From Haloferax sp. Q22 (lineage in GTDB: Archaea > Halobacteriota > Halobacteria > Halobacteriales > Haloferacaceae), in contig NZ_LOEP01000018.1 of assembly GCF_001482285.1 (NCBI RefSeq), positions 110,302 through 174,301 of the forward strand: a stretch of DNA of 64,000 bases, read 5' to 3'. The position numbers were made by a program, and so were the translations under genes. A model generated the notes under the pieces. That model ran no database searches. It was not told the DNA's origin and saw only the letters and a list, made by a program, of their open reading frames with translations. Shown here one piece after another: positions 43,276-52,323 of the stretch (its first letter is position 1; each line of letters starts with the position of its first letter).

Positions 43276-44427
43276 TCAGCCGCTGACGTACGCCTCGATA
43301 CGGTCCATCGCCTCGCGGAGTTCGCGCATCCCCGTCGCATAAGAGACCCGAAGGTGGCCCTCGCCGCCCTCGCCGAAGACGCTCCCCGGGACGAGCGCGA
43401 CGTTCTGTTCTTCGAGGAGGCCCTCGGCGAACGCCTCGTCGTCGCCGTCGGGAGCCTCCGGGAAGACGTAGAACGCCCCTTTCGCCTCGAAGCAGTCGAG
43501 TCCCATCTCCTCGAAGCGCGCGAGGACGAACCGCCGGCGGCGGTCGTACTCGCGGCGCATCTCGTCGACGGAGTCGTCGCACGACCGCAGCGCTTCGAGC
43601 GCCGCGTACTGCGCAGTCGTGGGCGCCGAAAGCATCGCGTACTGGTGGACCTTGTTCATCGCGTCGATGGCTCCCGGCGGTCCCATAGCGTAGCCGAGGC
43701 GCAGGCCGGTCATCGCGTAGGCCTTCGAGAAGCCGTTGAACACGATGGTCCGCTCGCGCATGCCGGGGTGGGTGGCGATGGAGGCGTGGTCGTCCTCGTA
43801 CCGGAGGTCCGAGTAGATTTCGTCGGAGAGCACGACGAGGTCGTGGTCCCTGACGAACGAGGCGACGTCGGCGAGTTCGTCGTCGGTCATCACCGCGCCG
43901 GTCGGGTTGTTCGGGTAGCAGAGCACCAACACGTCGGCCTCGTCGGCCCCGGCGGCTTCGAGCGCCTCGGGCGTGAGTTTGAACTCGTCTTCGGCGCGGG
44001 TCGGCACCGGGAGCGGTTCGCCGCCGGCGAAGATGGCTCCCGGCGTGTACGAGATGTACGACGGCTGGGGAATCGCAACCACGTCGCCGGGGTCGACGAA
44101 CGCCCGGAACGCGAGGTCGACGGCCTCGCTCGCGCCCGTCGTGACGATAATCTCGTCTTCGGGGTCGTACTCCTGCCCGTAGCGGGTGACGCGCTCCGAG
44201 ATGGCCTCACGGAGTTCGCGCATGCCGCGGTTCGACGTGTATGAGGTCTTGCCGCGTTCCAGCGAGTCGATGGCGGCGGTCCGGGCGGCCCACGGCGCAG
44301 AGAAATCGGGTTCGCCGACACCGAGGGAGATGACGTCGTCGACCTCCTCTGCGAGTTCGAAGAACTTCCGAATCCCCGACGGCGGCACCTGTTTGACGCG
44401 GTCCGAAAGCTGGTCGCCGAGCGTCAT
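43276..44427 (-). CDS. Class I/II pyridoxal-phosphate aminotransferase
   Basis: The 383-residue enzyme shows GVGEPDF near residue 37, TSNRGMRELREAI, CYPNNPTGAV (PLP contact Asn), SDEIYSDLRYEDD and the Schiff-base lysine in FNGFSKAYAMTGLRLGY, with FRVSYAT-type Arg at the end (HLRVSYATG). It fits archaeal aspartate/aromatic aminotransferases. Its start codon overlaps the stop of the AsnC-type regulator gene (ATGA), so expression and control seem coupled: the regulator may sense the amino acid product. Substrate is not deducible. Confidence 0.9.
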   Translation of the reverse strand: MTLGDQLSDRVKQVPPSGIRKFFELAEEVDDVISLGVGEPDFSAPWAARTAAIDSLERGKTSYTSNRGMRELREAISERVTRYGQEYDPEDEIIVTTGASEAVDLAFRAFVDPGDVVAIPQPSYISYTPGAIFAGGEPLPVPTRAEDEFKLTPEALEAAGADEADVLVLCYPNNPTGAVMTDDELADVASFVRDHDLVVLSDEIYSDLRYEDDHASIATHPGMRERTIVFNGFSKAYAMTGLRLGYAMGPPGAIDAMNKVHQYAMLSAPTTAQYAALEALRSCDDSVDEMRREYDRRRRFVLARFEEMGLDCFEAKGAFYVFPEAPDGDDEAFAEGLLEEQNVALVPGSVFGEGGEGHLRVSYATGMRELREAMDRIEAYVSG

Positions 44428-44909
44428 GGCGACACTGAGAGCCGGTCGTCGTCGTCGCCGTCGCCGAGTTCGATGCCCTCCTCCTTGTAGGAGTCCATCA
44501 CGAAGTGCGTGACCGTCTTCGTGACCTCGGGGATGGGGGCGATGCGCTCGGAGACGAAGTTCGAGACGGCGTGCATCGACGCGCCCTCGACCTCGATGAA
44601 GAAGTCGTAGTCGCCGGAGACGAGTCGAAGCGTGGCGACCTCGGGGAACCGCGCGATGCGGCGGGCGATCTCCTCGTAGCCCGTCTCGCGGTCGAGTTCG
44701 ACGTCGACTTCGACCTGCGCCCGGACGTGTTCCTCGTCGACGTTGTTCCAGTCGACGACCGCCTGGTAGCCGCGGATGACCCCGTCGTCTTCGAGTTCCT
44801 CGAGCGCTGCTGCCACTGCTTCGGCGTCTGCGCCCAGTTGGCGGGCGATGTCATCTACGCTCTCGCGAGCGTCGTGACGCAGCAAGTCGAGCAGTGACTG
44901 CTTGTCCAT
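44424..44909 (-). CDS. Lrp/AsnC family regulator coupled to aminotransferase
   Basis: The 161-residue protein has a winged HTH (LLDLLRHDARESVDDIARQL, then AVAAALEELEDDGVIRGY) and a RAM domain (VEVDVELDRETGYEEIARRI, VATLRLVSGDYDFFIEVEG). The last 20 residues are acidic (GDGDDDDR). It overlaps the downstream aminotransferase gene by four bases. The lone HTH/RAM architecture resembles Halobacterium and Haloferax Lrp-type regulators that control nitrogen or amino acid metabolism. Confidence 0.9.
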   Translation of the reverse strand: MDKQSLLDLLRHDARESVDDIARQLGADAEAVAAALEELEDDGVIRGYQAVVDWNNVDEEHVRAQVEVDVELDRETGYEEIARRIARFPEVATLRLVSGDYDFFIEVEGASMHAVSNFVSERIAPIPEVTKTVTHFVMDSYKEEGIELGDGDDDDRLSVSP

Positions 44910-45045
44910 GGACAGTCCGTTGCGGGCATCCGTAAAATGGTTTGCCCAACCGGGCGGAATTGTCGTGTTAGGTGGTACCGTGTTCCAAAGATTCCGGCCC
45001 CGTCCGGCGGAACACTATTCCACCGCCGGCGGAAACCTGTCCGGC

Positions 45046-45675
45046 ATGAACGCCGAGTTCGATTGGCTCACCCTCGACGACGACGAAGCGGTCCTCTGGG
45101 CCGACACCCCGCATCCCTACAGCCTCGTGCCCTCCTTCATCGTCGGCGTCCCGCTCTCGCTCGTCCTCGTGGGCATCCCGCTCCTCGTCGGGTCGTACCT
45201 CTCCCACAAGAACACGAACTACGTCGTCACCTCCGACGCGCTCTACCGGAAGACGGGCGTCCTCTCCCGGAGCGTCCAGCGCATCGAGTTCGACAAGGTA
45301 CAAGACACCTCCTACAGTCAGACGTTCCTCGGCGCGCAGTTCGGCTACGGCTCCGTCAACATCAGCACCGCCGGTGGAAGCGGCATCGAGATGAGTTTCC
45401 AGAACGTCGCCGACCCGCAGTCGCTCCAGACGCTCGTCAACGAGCGAATCAAGCGCCGCTCCGGGGCGGAGACCGACGCGGAGGGGAAGGCCGCCGTCCT
45501 CGACGACATCCTGACCGAACTTCGTGCGATTCGACAGGCCGTCGAAGGTGGGGAAAGCGTCGCCGCGGACGACGCCGCGCCTGACGGGGACGGAGCCGAG
45601 TCCGCCTCCGACGCGTCGGCCGACGCGCTCGAACCGAGCGACTTCGAGTTCGACGCGACGACTGACGAGCGATGA
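45046..45675 (+). CDS. Bacterial-PH-domain membrane protein (DUF304), first of pair
   Basis: The 209-residue protein has a helix hairpin (YSLVPSFIVGVPLSLVLVGIPLLVGSYL, two segments near residues 26-55), then a bPH2 domain with NYVVTSDALYRKTGVLSRSV and QRIEFDKVQDTSYSQ, and an acidic C-terminal tail. A TATA-like CACTATTCC lies 28 bp before the ATG at 45046. It overlaps the second PH gene by ATGA. The role of such proteins is unknown; they may form a membrane complex. Confidence 0.85.
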   Translation: MNAEFDWLTLDDDEAVLWADTPHPYSLVPSFIVGVPLSLVLVGIPLLVGSYLSHKNTNYVVTSDALYRKTGVLSRSVQRIEFDKVQDTSYSQTFLGAQFGYGSVNISTAGGSGIEMSFQNVADPQSLQTLVNERIKRRSGAETDAEGKAAVLDDILTELRAIRQAVEGGESVAADDAAPDGDGAESASDASADALEPSDFEFDATTDER

Positions 45676-46319
45676 CGGGCGGCGATTCGAGACCTGCCGG
45701 TTCGTCTCCCGACGACCCCGCCGCGACCGAGTCGGCGACCGACTCGACGGCCGACGCAGCGACCGACTCGGAGACCGCCGCGGCCATCGACGACTGGCTG
45801 GCACGCGGCGACGACGAGACCGTCCGTTGGGAGGGTCGCCCGCGGATACAGACCGTCATCCCCGCCGCAGTCGTCGGTCTCACCATTGTCGTCGTCGCGG
45901 CCGTCGCGGCCGCCGCGAACGGCGTGCCCGAAGTCGCGGTCGTTGGCCTCGTCGGCCCTCTCCTGCCGGTGTGGTCGTACCTCCGCGTCACCAACACGCG
46001 CTTCGTCGTCACCGACAGGGCGCTCTACCGGAAGACGGGCGTCCTCTCCCGGACGGTCCAGCGAGTCTCCCTCGACCGCGTCCAGAACAGCGCGCTCTCG
46101 CAGGGCGTCGCGGGGTCGCTGTTCGGCTACGGGACCGTCGCAGTCGAGGCCGCGGGCGGCGGCGCAATCCGGTTCGATGACGTGGACGACCCCGGTGCCG
46201 TGCGCGACCGAATCGAGGGTCGCGACGACCGCGATGGCGACGAACTCCCCGGCACGGTCGAGCAGTGGGCCGCCGTCCGCGACGAGGTGCGGGCGCTCAG
46301 AACGGCGGTAGAGCGATAA
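45672..46319 (+). CDS. Bacterial-PH-domain membrane protein (DUF304), second of pair
   Basis: The 215-residue paralog begins with a Ser/Asp/Ala-rich acidic region (first 35 residues), has a helical hairpin (VIPAAVVGLTIVVVAAVAA, VAVVGLVGPLLPVWSYL) and a bPH2 core with RFVVTDRALYRKTGVLSRTV and QRVSLDRVQNSALSQ, nearly the same motif as the first gene. It overlaps that gene by four bases; the two probably form a heteromer. The C-terminus has a helix EQWAAVRDEVRALRTAVER like that of the partner. Confidence 0.85.
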   Translation: MTGGDSRPAGSSPDDPAATESATDSTADAATDSETAAAIDDWLARGDDETVRWEGRPRIQTVIPAAVVGLTIVVVAAVAAAANGVPEVAVVGLVGPLLPVWSYLRVTNTRFVVTDRALYRKTGVLSRTVQRVSLDRVQNSALSQGVAGSLFGYGTVAVEAAGGGAIRFDDVDDPGAVRDRIEGRDDRDGDELPGTVEQWAAVRDEVRALRTAVER

Positions 46320-46382
46320 CAGAAAAGCGATCGTTTTCGGTTCGGTATCGGTATCGCGACGCAGAGAAGGTTTCGCGTCGCG

Positions 46383-46532
46383 TCAGTCGTCGTCCGACGC
46401 CGGAGCGGCGGGGCCGGGCTGTGCCGTGCTGTTCCCCGAGAAGCCGACGCCCGCGAGGACGAAGGCGAACAGCACGAGCGGCGAGAGGTAGCCGAAGAAG
46501 TAGTACCACATGTAGTCGAACGTCGCCACACC
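46383..46532 (-). pseudogene. Detached C-terminal end of nhaC, after in-frame TAG
   Basis: Immediately after the TAG the same frame continues for 49 sense codons (GVATFDYMWYYFFGYLSPLV...SDDD) to a TGA at 46383-46385. This is a hydrophobic helix plus acidic tail and fits the expected end of a NhaC-type antiporter. No start codon precedes it in the same frame in a plausible position, so it is probably not made unless the TAG is read through. Confidence 0.6.
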
Positions 46533-47840
46533 CTAGACACCGGCCATGTACGCGCCGCCGGCGTGCCACGGGAGGAGCGCGCCGGTCGGGGTCCCGGCGG
46601 ACTCGATGGCCTGCGAGAGGTCCGAACTGTCGAGGCCGAACTCGTCGTAGGTGTCGCGGAGCGTCATGCCGGGGACGACGATGCTCATGTACTGCTGGGC
46701 GGTGAGCGCGTTGGTCAGCATCGCCGAGACGCCAGTGGAGGCGACGAGCAGGCGCGGGCTCCGAATACCGCGCTGGAGGCGGTGGGCGAGCACCGCGAGG
46801 ACGCCTGTCTGTTCGAGCAGGCCGCCGAGCGTCAGCGCCGCGACGACGACGGCGATGGTCCACGCGGACCCCGAGACGCCGCCGGAGGCGAGCAGGCTGT
46901 TGACGAGTTCGGAACCGGTCTCCGGGCCGGTACCGCTCATGAACGTCTGCCACGCCGTGACGAACGACGCGCCCTGCACGAGGATGCTCGTGAACGCGCC
47001 GGCGAACGCGCCGGCGAGGAGGACGGTCAGCGCGGGGTAGCCCGCGGCGGCGAGGCCGAAGGTGACCGCGAGCGGCAGGAACGCGAGGAGCGTGATGTCG
47101 TACGAAGAGGCGAGCGCGGTCTGAATCTCGGCGATTTGGCCGGCCGGAATCGCGCCGGTGATACCGAGGCTGAGGACGACGAAGCCGACAAGCGAGAGGC
47201 CGAACGCGACGGTCGTCCCGTTCCGCATCGCGTGGATGTGGTCGTAGAGGTCGGTGTTCGTGACGGCGGCTGCGAGGTTCGTCGTGTCGGACAGTGGTGA
47301 CTGCTTGTCGCCCGCGTACGCGCCGGAGAGAATCGCGCCGGCCGTCATGGGCTCGGGGACGCCGAGCCCGGAGCCGATGCCGATGAAGGCGACGCCGAGC
47401 GTGCCGACCGCGGTCCACGACGAGCCGATGGCGAAGGTGGCGATGCCGACGAGGAGCGCCGTCGCGGGCAGGAACACCTGCGGCGACAGCAGGTCGAGAC
47501 CGTAGTACATCAGCGCCGGAATCGTCCCCGCAGCGACCCACGTCGAGACGACGCCGTAGATGACGAACAGAATGAGAATCGCCTGTAGTCCCATCGCCAG
47601 GCTGCGTTCGATGCCCTCGTAGAGGTCCTCCCAGGTGTAGCCCCAGACGAACCGACCGAGGAGGCCGACCAGCGCGATACTCCAGATGAGCGGGATGTGC
47701 GGGTCGAGTCCCAGCCACGCCGACCCGAGACCGAGGAAGGCGACGAGCCCGAGAACCGGAACGAGCGCCTGTCTGAGCGTCGGGCGCTGCTCCGGGGCGA
47801 TGTCGTCGTACGACCGCGGTGTGTACCTATCAGTTCCCAT
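46533..47840 (-). CDS. nhaC: Na+/H+ antiporter NhaC family, interrupted by in-frame TAG
   Basis: The 435-residue reading has about ten to eleven transmembrane segments. Family segments are GSSWTAVGTLGVAFIGIG, AGAILSGAYAGDKQSPLSDT and a late GALLPWHAGGAYMAGV. Then a TAG codon ends it, while the same frame would add one more helix and an acidic tail (see next feature). NhaC exchanges Na+ for H+ across the membrane. A TATA-like CTAAAGTTATTT lies about 26 bp upstream of the ATG. The truncated protein would lack its last helix, so activity is uncertain. Confidence 0.85.
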   Translation of the reverse strand: MGTDRYTPRSYDDIAPEQRPTLRQALVPVLGLVAFLGLGSAWLGLDPHIPLIWSIALVGLLGRFVWGYTWEDLYEGIERSLAMGLQAILILFVIYGVVSTWVAAGTIPALMYYGLDLLSPQVFLPATALLVGIATFAIGSSWTAVGTLGVAFIGIGSGLGVPEPMTAGAILSGAYAGDKQSPLSDTTNLAAAVTNTDLYDHIHAMRNGTTVAFGLSLVGFVVLSLGITGAIPAGQIAEIQTALASSYDITLLAFLPLAVTFGLAAAGYPALTVLLAGAFAGAFTSILVQGASFVTAWQTFMSGTGPETGSELVNSLLASGGVSGSAWTIAVVVAALTLGGLLEQTGVLAVLAHRLQRGIRSPRLLVASTGVSAMLTNALTAQQYMSIVVPGMTLRDTYDEFGLDSSDLSQAIESAGTPTGALLPWHAGGAYMAGV

Positions 47841-48070
47841 CGTAGCTCAACAAATAACTTTAGAGCATAAAATTGTGTCGTGTTATGCTTCAAGTGCATT
47901 GTTATGCAATGTCGTACTTTTGTTTGACAATATGATGCTCAGCAGTAATTCATCGAGCGAGTGGCCCCGAGCGGTTGCGTCTAACATTCACGTATTATGA
48001 TAGGTCGATATTTCGGAACGTGTCAACGAATAGGGAAACAGCCATACCGGAGGCGCGCCACGGGTCGGGC
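47841..48070. other. 230-bp divergent intergenic region, AT-rich
   Basis: The region is markedly AT-rich on its nhaC side (ACAATATGATGCTCAGCAGTAATTC). It holds the nhaC promoter on the minus strand and a TATA-like GTATTATGATAG at 47991-48002 toward the BatA gene. An in-frame GTG at 48020 could be an earlier start for the BatA gene. No gene is seen. Confidence 0.45.
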
Positions 48071-49867
48071 ATGGTCTTCGACGAGTTCTTCTTGTTTCCC
48101 CTCGGGTTGGTCGCCCTCTTGGGGGTGGTCCCCCTCGTCATCCTCTATCTGCTGCGGCCGGAGCCGGTCCGGCGCACCCTTCCGACCTTCCGGTTCCTCG
48201 CGGACTCGGCGGGACGAAACGCGTCGAACCCAATCTTCGACCGCCTGCTCCGGAGCCTGCTCCTCCTCATCCAACTGCTCGCGCTCGTCGCGCTCGTCGG
48301 CTCGCTGGCGACGCCGTACGTGATGGTTCCCGAGTCGGAGACGGTCCAAGAGACCGTCCTCGTCGTGGACACGAGCGCGAGCATGGGCGTCCGCGACGGC
48401 GGGGGGACCCGATTCGACAGCGCTCTCGCCGCGGCGCGAAACGAGGTCTCCGGCACGACCTCAGTCGTCGCGGCGGGGTCGAACGCGAACGTGGTGCTCC
48501 GCCGGGGGAGTGCGACCGAAGCCCGCGCCGCCCTCGACGACCTGCGCGCGAGTGCGGCACCCGGCGACCTCCGCTCCGCGATTACCGCCGCCGCCTCCAT
48601 CGCCGGCGAGGACGCTCGCGTCGTCGTCCTGAGCGACTTCGCAGACGACTCGCCGTGGAGCGACGCGGTCCGCGAGGCCCGCGCCCGCGGCCTCGTGGTT
48701 CAACTCCGGCAGTTCGCGGGCGGCGGACAAGGCAACGTCGGCATCGTCGACCGGCGCTTCTCCGGCACGAACGTCACCGTGACGGTGAAGAACTACGGCG
48801 ACTCGGCGACGACGCGGACGCTCTCTCTCGCCGGCGCCACACGGGAGGTCCGGATGGACCCCGGCGACGTGGCGACCGCGACGCTTCCGGTCCCTGCGGG
48901 CGGCGGACGCGCCGAACTCTCGCCGGGCGACGCCTTCCCGACCGACGACGCGCTGTACGTCGCGGCCCCCGAGGACGCCTCGGTGGACGTGCTCGTCCTC
49001 ACGAACGACGAGAACCGCTACCTGACGGCCGCGCTGTCGGTCATTCCCGAGGTATCGCTGACCGTTGACAACCCGCCCACGGCGGTCTCGACGAACTACG
49101 ACGTGATTATCTACAGCAACGTCAACCCCGGTCGCCTGCTCTCGGGCAACGTCGAGGCCGGCCGCGAGGTCGTCGCCGACGGCGGCGGCGTGGCGATTCA
49201 GGCACAGGAGGAGTCGCCGAACTACGGCGACCTGCAGCTCGTCTCGCAGGCGAGCATCGAGACGAACCCGACCGTCGGGACCGTCGAGAGCCACGAGATA
49301 ACCCGCGACATCACCTTCCCGCCGCCGACCGAGTACGTCGCGGGCGACCTCCGCGCGGGTCAGTCGCTTGTGACCACGACCGGCGGCACCTCACTCGTCG
49401 CCGTCGAGCGCCGCGGGGCCGGCCGCGTCCTCTACTACGGCTTCATGGAGGACAGCTCGGCGTTCAAGTACAACTACCAGTACCCCGTGTTCTGGAAGCG
49501 CTCGGTGTTCTACCTCGCCGGGCGCTCGACGCTCTCCGAGCTGAACCGGGCGACCGGCGGGTCGCTCGCGGCGGGCGCGAACCAGACCGTCGAGACGCCC
49601 GCGGGCGAGGCGACCGGCCCGGAGGTCCGCCTCGCCGACGCCGGCTTCTACCGCGTCGGCGACGAGCGGTTCGCGGCGTCGCTCCTCAGCGAGGCCGAGT
49701 CCGACGTGGTCGCCGCGTCGCTGGACGGCGAATCGGCCCCCTCGGACTACCCGACGCGGGTCGAAGAGCGTGACGTTCCGGACCCGCTCATCGAGTGGGC
49801 CGCGCTGGTCGCGCTCGCGGTGACGATGGTCGAGTTAGCCTACCTGCGCCGGCGGGGTGACCTCTGA
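48071..49867 (+). CDS. BatA/VWA-type membrane protein
   Basis: The 598-residue protein starts with a membrane helix in FLFPLGLVALLGVVPLVILYLLRP and the BatA-type LRRTLPTFRFLA-like segment, a second helix, then a VWA domain (VLVVDTSASMGVRDGGG, MIDAS DxSxS at residue about 100). A long extracellular-facing part of beta sandwich repeats follows, ending in a membrane helix WAALVALAVTMVELAYLRRR. It is the first gene of a BatA-MoxR operon, possibly acting in surface-protein or complex assembly. An upstream GTG at 48020 is possible as start. Confidence 0.85.
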   Translation: MVFDEFFLFPLGLVALLGVVPLVILYLLRPEPVRRTLPTFRFLADSAGRNASNPIFDRLLRSLLLLIQLLALVALVGSLATPYVMVPESETVQETVLVVDTSASMGVRDGGGTRFDSALAAARNEVSGTTSVVAAGSNANVVLRRGSATEARAALDDLRASAAPGDLRSAITAAASIAGEDARVVVLSDFADDSPWSDAVREARARGLVVQLRQFAGGGQGNVGIVDRRFSGTNVTVTVKNYGDSATTRTLSLAGATREVRMDPGDVATATLPVPAGGGRAELSPGDAFPTDDALYVAAPEDASVDVLVLTNDENRYLTAALSVIPEVSLTVDNPPTAVSTNYDVIIYSNVNPGRLLSGNVEAGREVVADGGGVAIQAQEESPNYGDLQLVSQASIETNPTVGTVESHEITRDITFPPPTEYVAGDLRAGQSLVTTTGGTSLVAVERRGAGRVLYYGFMEDSSAFKYNYQYPVFWKRSVFYLAGRSTLSELNRATGGSLAAGANQTVETPAGEATGPEVRLADAGFYRVGDERFAASLLSEAESDVVAASLDGESAPSDYPTRVEERDVPDPLIEWAALVALAVTMVELAYLRRRGDL

Positions 49868-52323
49868 TGGCGGCGCTCGGGTCGGCGTCGGCCGCGCTGA
49901 CAGCGCTCGACGCTGTCGCCGCCACGGCTCCCGCCGCCGCGACGACGCCCCTCGCGTGGACGGTCGAGGCCGCCGGCCGGACCCTCGGCCTCCAGCGCCC
50001 GCTGTTCCTCGTCGCGCTCCCGGTGGCCGCGCTCCTCGCGTGGGCACTCATCTTCCGCGGGGCCGAGGGGACCGCCGGCGGGCGCTCCCGGCGACTCCTG
50101 TTCGCGTCCCGATTCCTCGTCGTCCTGTGCTTGGTCGTCGCGGCCGCGGGCCCGTACACCGTCACGACGCGGATGTCCGACGGCGACCCGCAGGTGACGC
50201 TGCTCGTCGACGACTCCGACAGTGCGGCCGTCACCGAGGACGTGGCGTCGCAGCTCGCGGCGGACATCGAGGCCGAGGGCGTCCCCGTCACAACCTCGAC
50301 TGTCGCCCGGGGCGAGGAGTCGCCTATCGGCGACGCCGTCGCGGCCAACCTCAGGCCCAACGGAACGGTCGTCCTCGTCTCGGACGGGCGGGTCACCTCG
50401 GGGCGGAGCCTCGCGTCCGCGACGACGCTCGCCCGCGACCTCAACGCGACCGTGAGCGCGGTCGCGCTCGAACCGACCGACACCGAACACTACGTCACCG
50501 TCAGCGGCCCGTCGAAGACCAGCGTCGGCGTCGAGAACGCGTTCCTCGCGCAGGTCGACGGAGTCGTTCCCGAGGACGCCGAGGGCGCGACCGTCGAACT
50601 CGTCGTGGAGGTCGACGGCGAGGAGGTTGCCCGCGAGGCGGTCAACACGACCGGCGGCGTCGAGTTCTCCCAGACGTTCGAGACCACCGGAACCCACCGC
50701 GTCACCGCTCGCATCGAGAGCGACGACCGCTTCCAGACGAACGACGTGTTCCGCAAGACGGTCCGCGTGGTCGAGCCGCCGCGGGTGCTGTACGTCTCCC
50801 GCGGCGACTACCCGTTCCGCGACTACCTCTCGGAGCTGTACGACGTGGAGACCGCCGAGGCCGTCCCCGCGGACCTCTCGTCGTACCACGCCGTCGTCTT
50901 ACAGGACATCCGCGCCGAGGACGTGGGTAACACCGACTCGCTCCAACGGTTCGTCATCGACGGGGGCGGCCTGCTGACCGTCGGCGGGCGGAACTCGTTC
51001 GAAAACGGCGGCTACGACGGGTCGAGCCTCGCGTCGATGCTCCCGGTCACGACCGGCGAGGGCGCGTCCCAGCAGACGAACCTCGTGTTCGCCATCGACG
51101 TCTCCGGCAGCGCGGAAAGCGGCATGCGCGTCCAGAAGTCGGTCGCGCTCGACGCGCTCGACCAGCTCGGCGACGAGAACCAGGTCGGCATCGTCGGCTT
51201 CAACTACCGCGCCTACGAGGTCTCGCCGCTCCGCCCGCTCGGGCCGAACCGCGAGTCGACCGCCGACCTCATCCGTCGGCTCCAGTCCGGCGGCGCGACC
51301 GACATCGCCGTCGGCCTCGAGGGCGCGGCCGAGCAACTCGGCGACAGGCGCGGGACGGTCATCCTCATCAGCGACGGACACGACCGGTTCCAGGACGCCG
51401 CGAGGGTCGCGGACCGACTCGGCCGCGACGGGGTCCGCGTCATCACCATCGGGACCGGGCCGAGCCCGAACGAACAGACCCTCCGGACCATCGCGCGGGC
51501 GTCCGGCGGGAACTACCTCAGGGCCAGCGAGACCGACCGGCTTCGCATCCTCTTCGGCGGGTCGAACCGCCAGTACGCCGGCGACGGCCTCACGGTCGTC
51601 GACCAGAACGACTTCGTCACCGCCGGCGTCGAACTGACCGCGAACCCCGGCAGCGTCAACGACGTGTCGGTCAGGAGCGGCGCGAACTTCCTCGTCGCGG
51701 CCGATGACGGAACCCCCGCAGTCGCCTCGTGGCGCTACGGCCTCGGCCGCGTCGCGACCATCACCGCCTACGCGGGCGACGGCACGCTCGACGGCCTGCT
51801 CCAGAGCCCCGACTCGCTCCTGCTCACGAAGTCCACGAACTACGTCATCGGCGACCCGGAGCGGAAGGCGACCGGCGTCGCCGAGGTGGCGGACACCCGC
51901 GTCAACCAGCCGACGACCGTCGTTTACCGCGGCGGCGAGCGCCCGCGGGGCGTCGAGGGGCTGTCCTTCTCGGCGGTCAGCTCCGGCGTCTACGAGGCGA
52001 CAGTCGTCCCCACGGAGACTGGTTACCGGGACGTGCTCGACACCGCCTTCGCAGTGAACTACCCCGCCGAGTACGCCGGGTTCGGACGGGCTGCCGCGCT
52101 CGAAGCCGCCGTCTCCGACAGCGGCGGGACGATGTACGACCCCGAAGACGCGACCGAAATCGCCGCCTCCGCCCGCGACAACGCCGCCGGCGTCCAACCC
52201 GTTCGCGACGACTGGGCGGCCGCGTTCGTCGCCGTCGCGTTCTTCCTCTACCTCGCCGAGGTGCTCGTCCGGCGTCTTCAAGTGTATCGGGGTCGAACGC
52301 AAAGTGAAGGTGGTTTGATATGA
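49867..52323 (+). CDS. VWA-domain membrane protein with glutamine-amidotransferase-like fold
   Basis: The 818-residue protein has two N-terminal helices (about 40-100), a beta-rich periplasm-like portion, a domain with a VVLQDIRAEDVG segment resembling the GATase-like fold common in BatA-family proteins, and a classical VWA domain (LVFAIDVSGSAESGMR, DVSGS MIDAS near residue 415; VILISDGHDR). It closes with a helix (WAAAFVAVAFFLYLAEVLV). Its ATG shares one base with the previous stop. It may form a metal-dependent membrane complex with its neighbours and the MoxR chaperone. Confidence 0.82.
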   Translation: MAALGSASAALTALDAVAATAPAAATTPLAWTVEAAGRTLGLQRPLFLVALPVAALLAWALIFRGAEGTAGGRSRRLLFASRFLVVLCLVVAAAGPYTVTTRMSDGDPQVTLLVDDSDSAAVTEDVASQLAADIEAEGVPVTTSTVARGEESPIGDAVAANLRPNGTVVLVSDGRVTSGRSLASATTLARDLNATVSAVALEPTDTEHYVTVSGPSKTSVGVENAFLAQVDGVVPEDAEGATVELVVEVDGEEVAREAVNTTGGVEFSQTFETTGTHRVTARIESDDRFQTNDVFRKTVRVVEPPRVLYVSRGDYPFRDYLSELYDVETAEAVPADLSSYHAVVLQDIRAEDVGNTDSLQRFVIDGGGLLTVGGRNSFENGGYDGSSLASMLPVTTGEGASQQTNLVFAIDVSGSAESGMRVQKSVALDALDQLGDENQVGIVGFNYRAYEVSPLRPLGPNRESTADLIRRLQSGGATDIAVGLEGAAEQLGDRRGTVILISDGHDRFQDAARVADRLGRDGVRVITIGTGPSPNEQTLRTIARASGGNYLRASETDRLRILFGGSNRQYAGDGLTVVDQNDFVTAGVELTANPGSVNDVSVRSGANFLVAADDGTPAVASWRYGLGRVATITAYAGDGTLDGLLQSPDSLLLTKSTNYVIGDPERKATGVAEVADTRVNQPTTVVYRGGERPRGVEGLSFSAVSSGVYEATVVPTETGYRDVLDTAFAVNYPAEYAGFGRAAALEAAVSDSGGTMYDPEDATEIAASARDNAAGVQPVRDDWAAAFVAVAFFLYLAEVLVRRLQVYRGRTQSEGGLI

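Noticed and set aside
46533..46535. Pyrrolysine recoding of the TAG in nhaC
   Set aside because: NhaC has no known pyrrolysine, and I see no Pyl genes in the window; a simple mutation or sequencing error is more economical.
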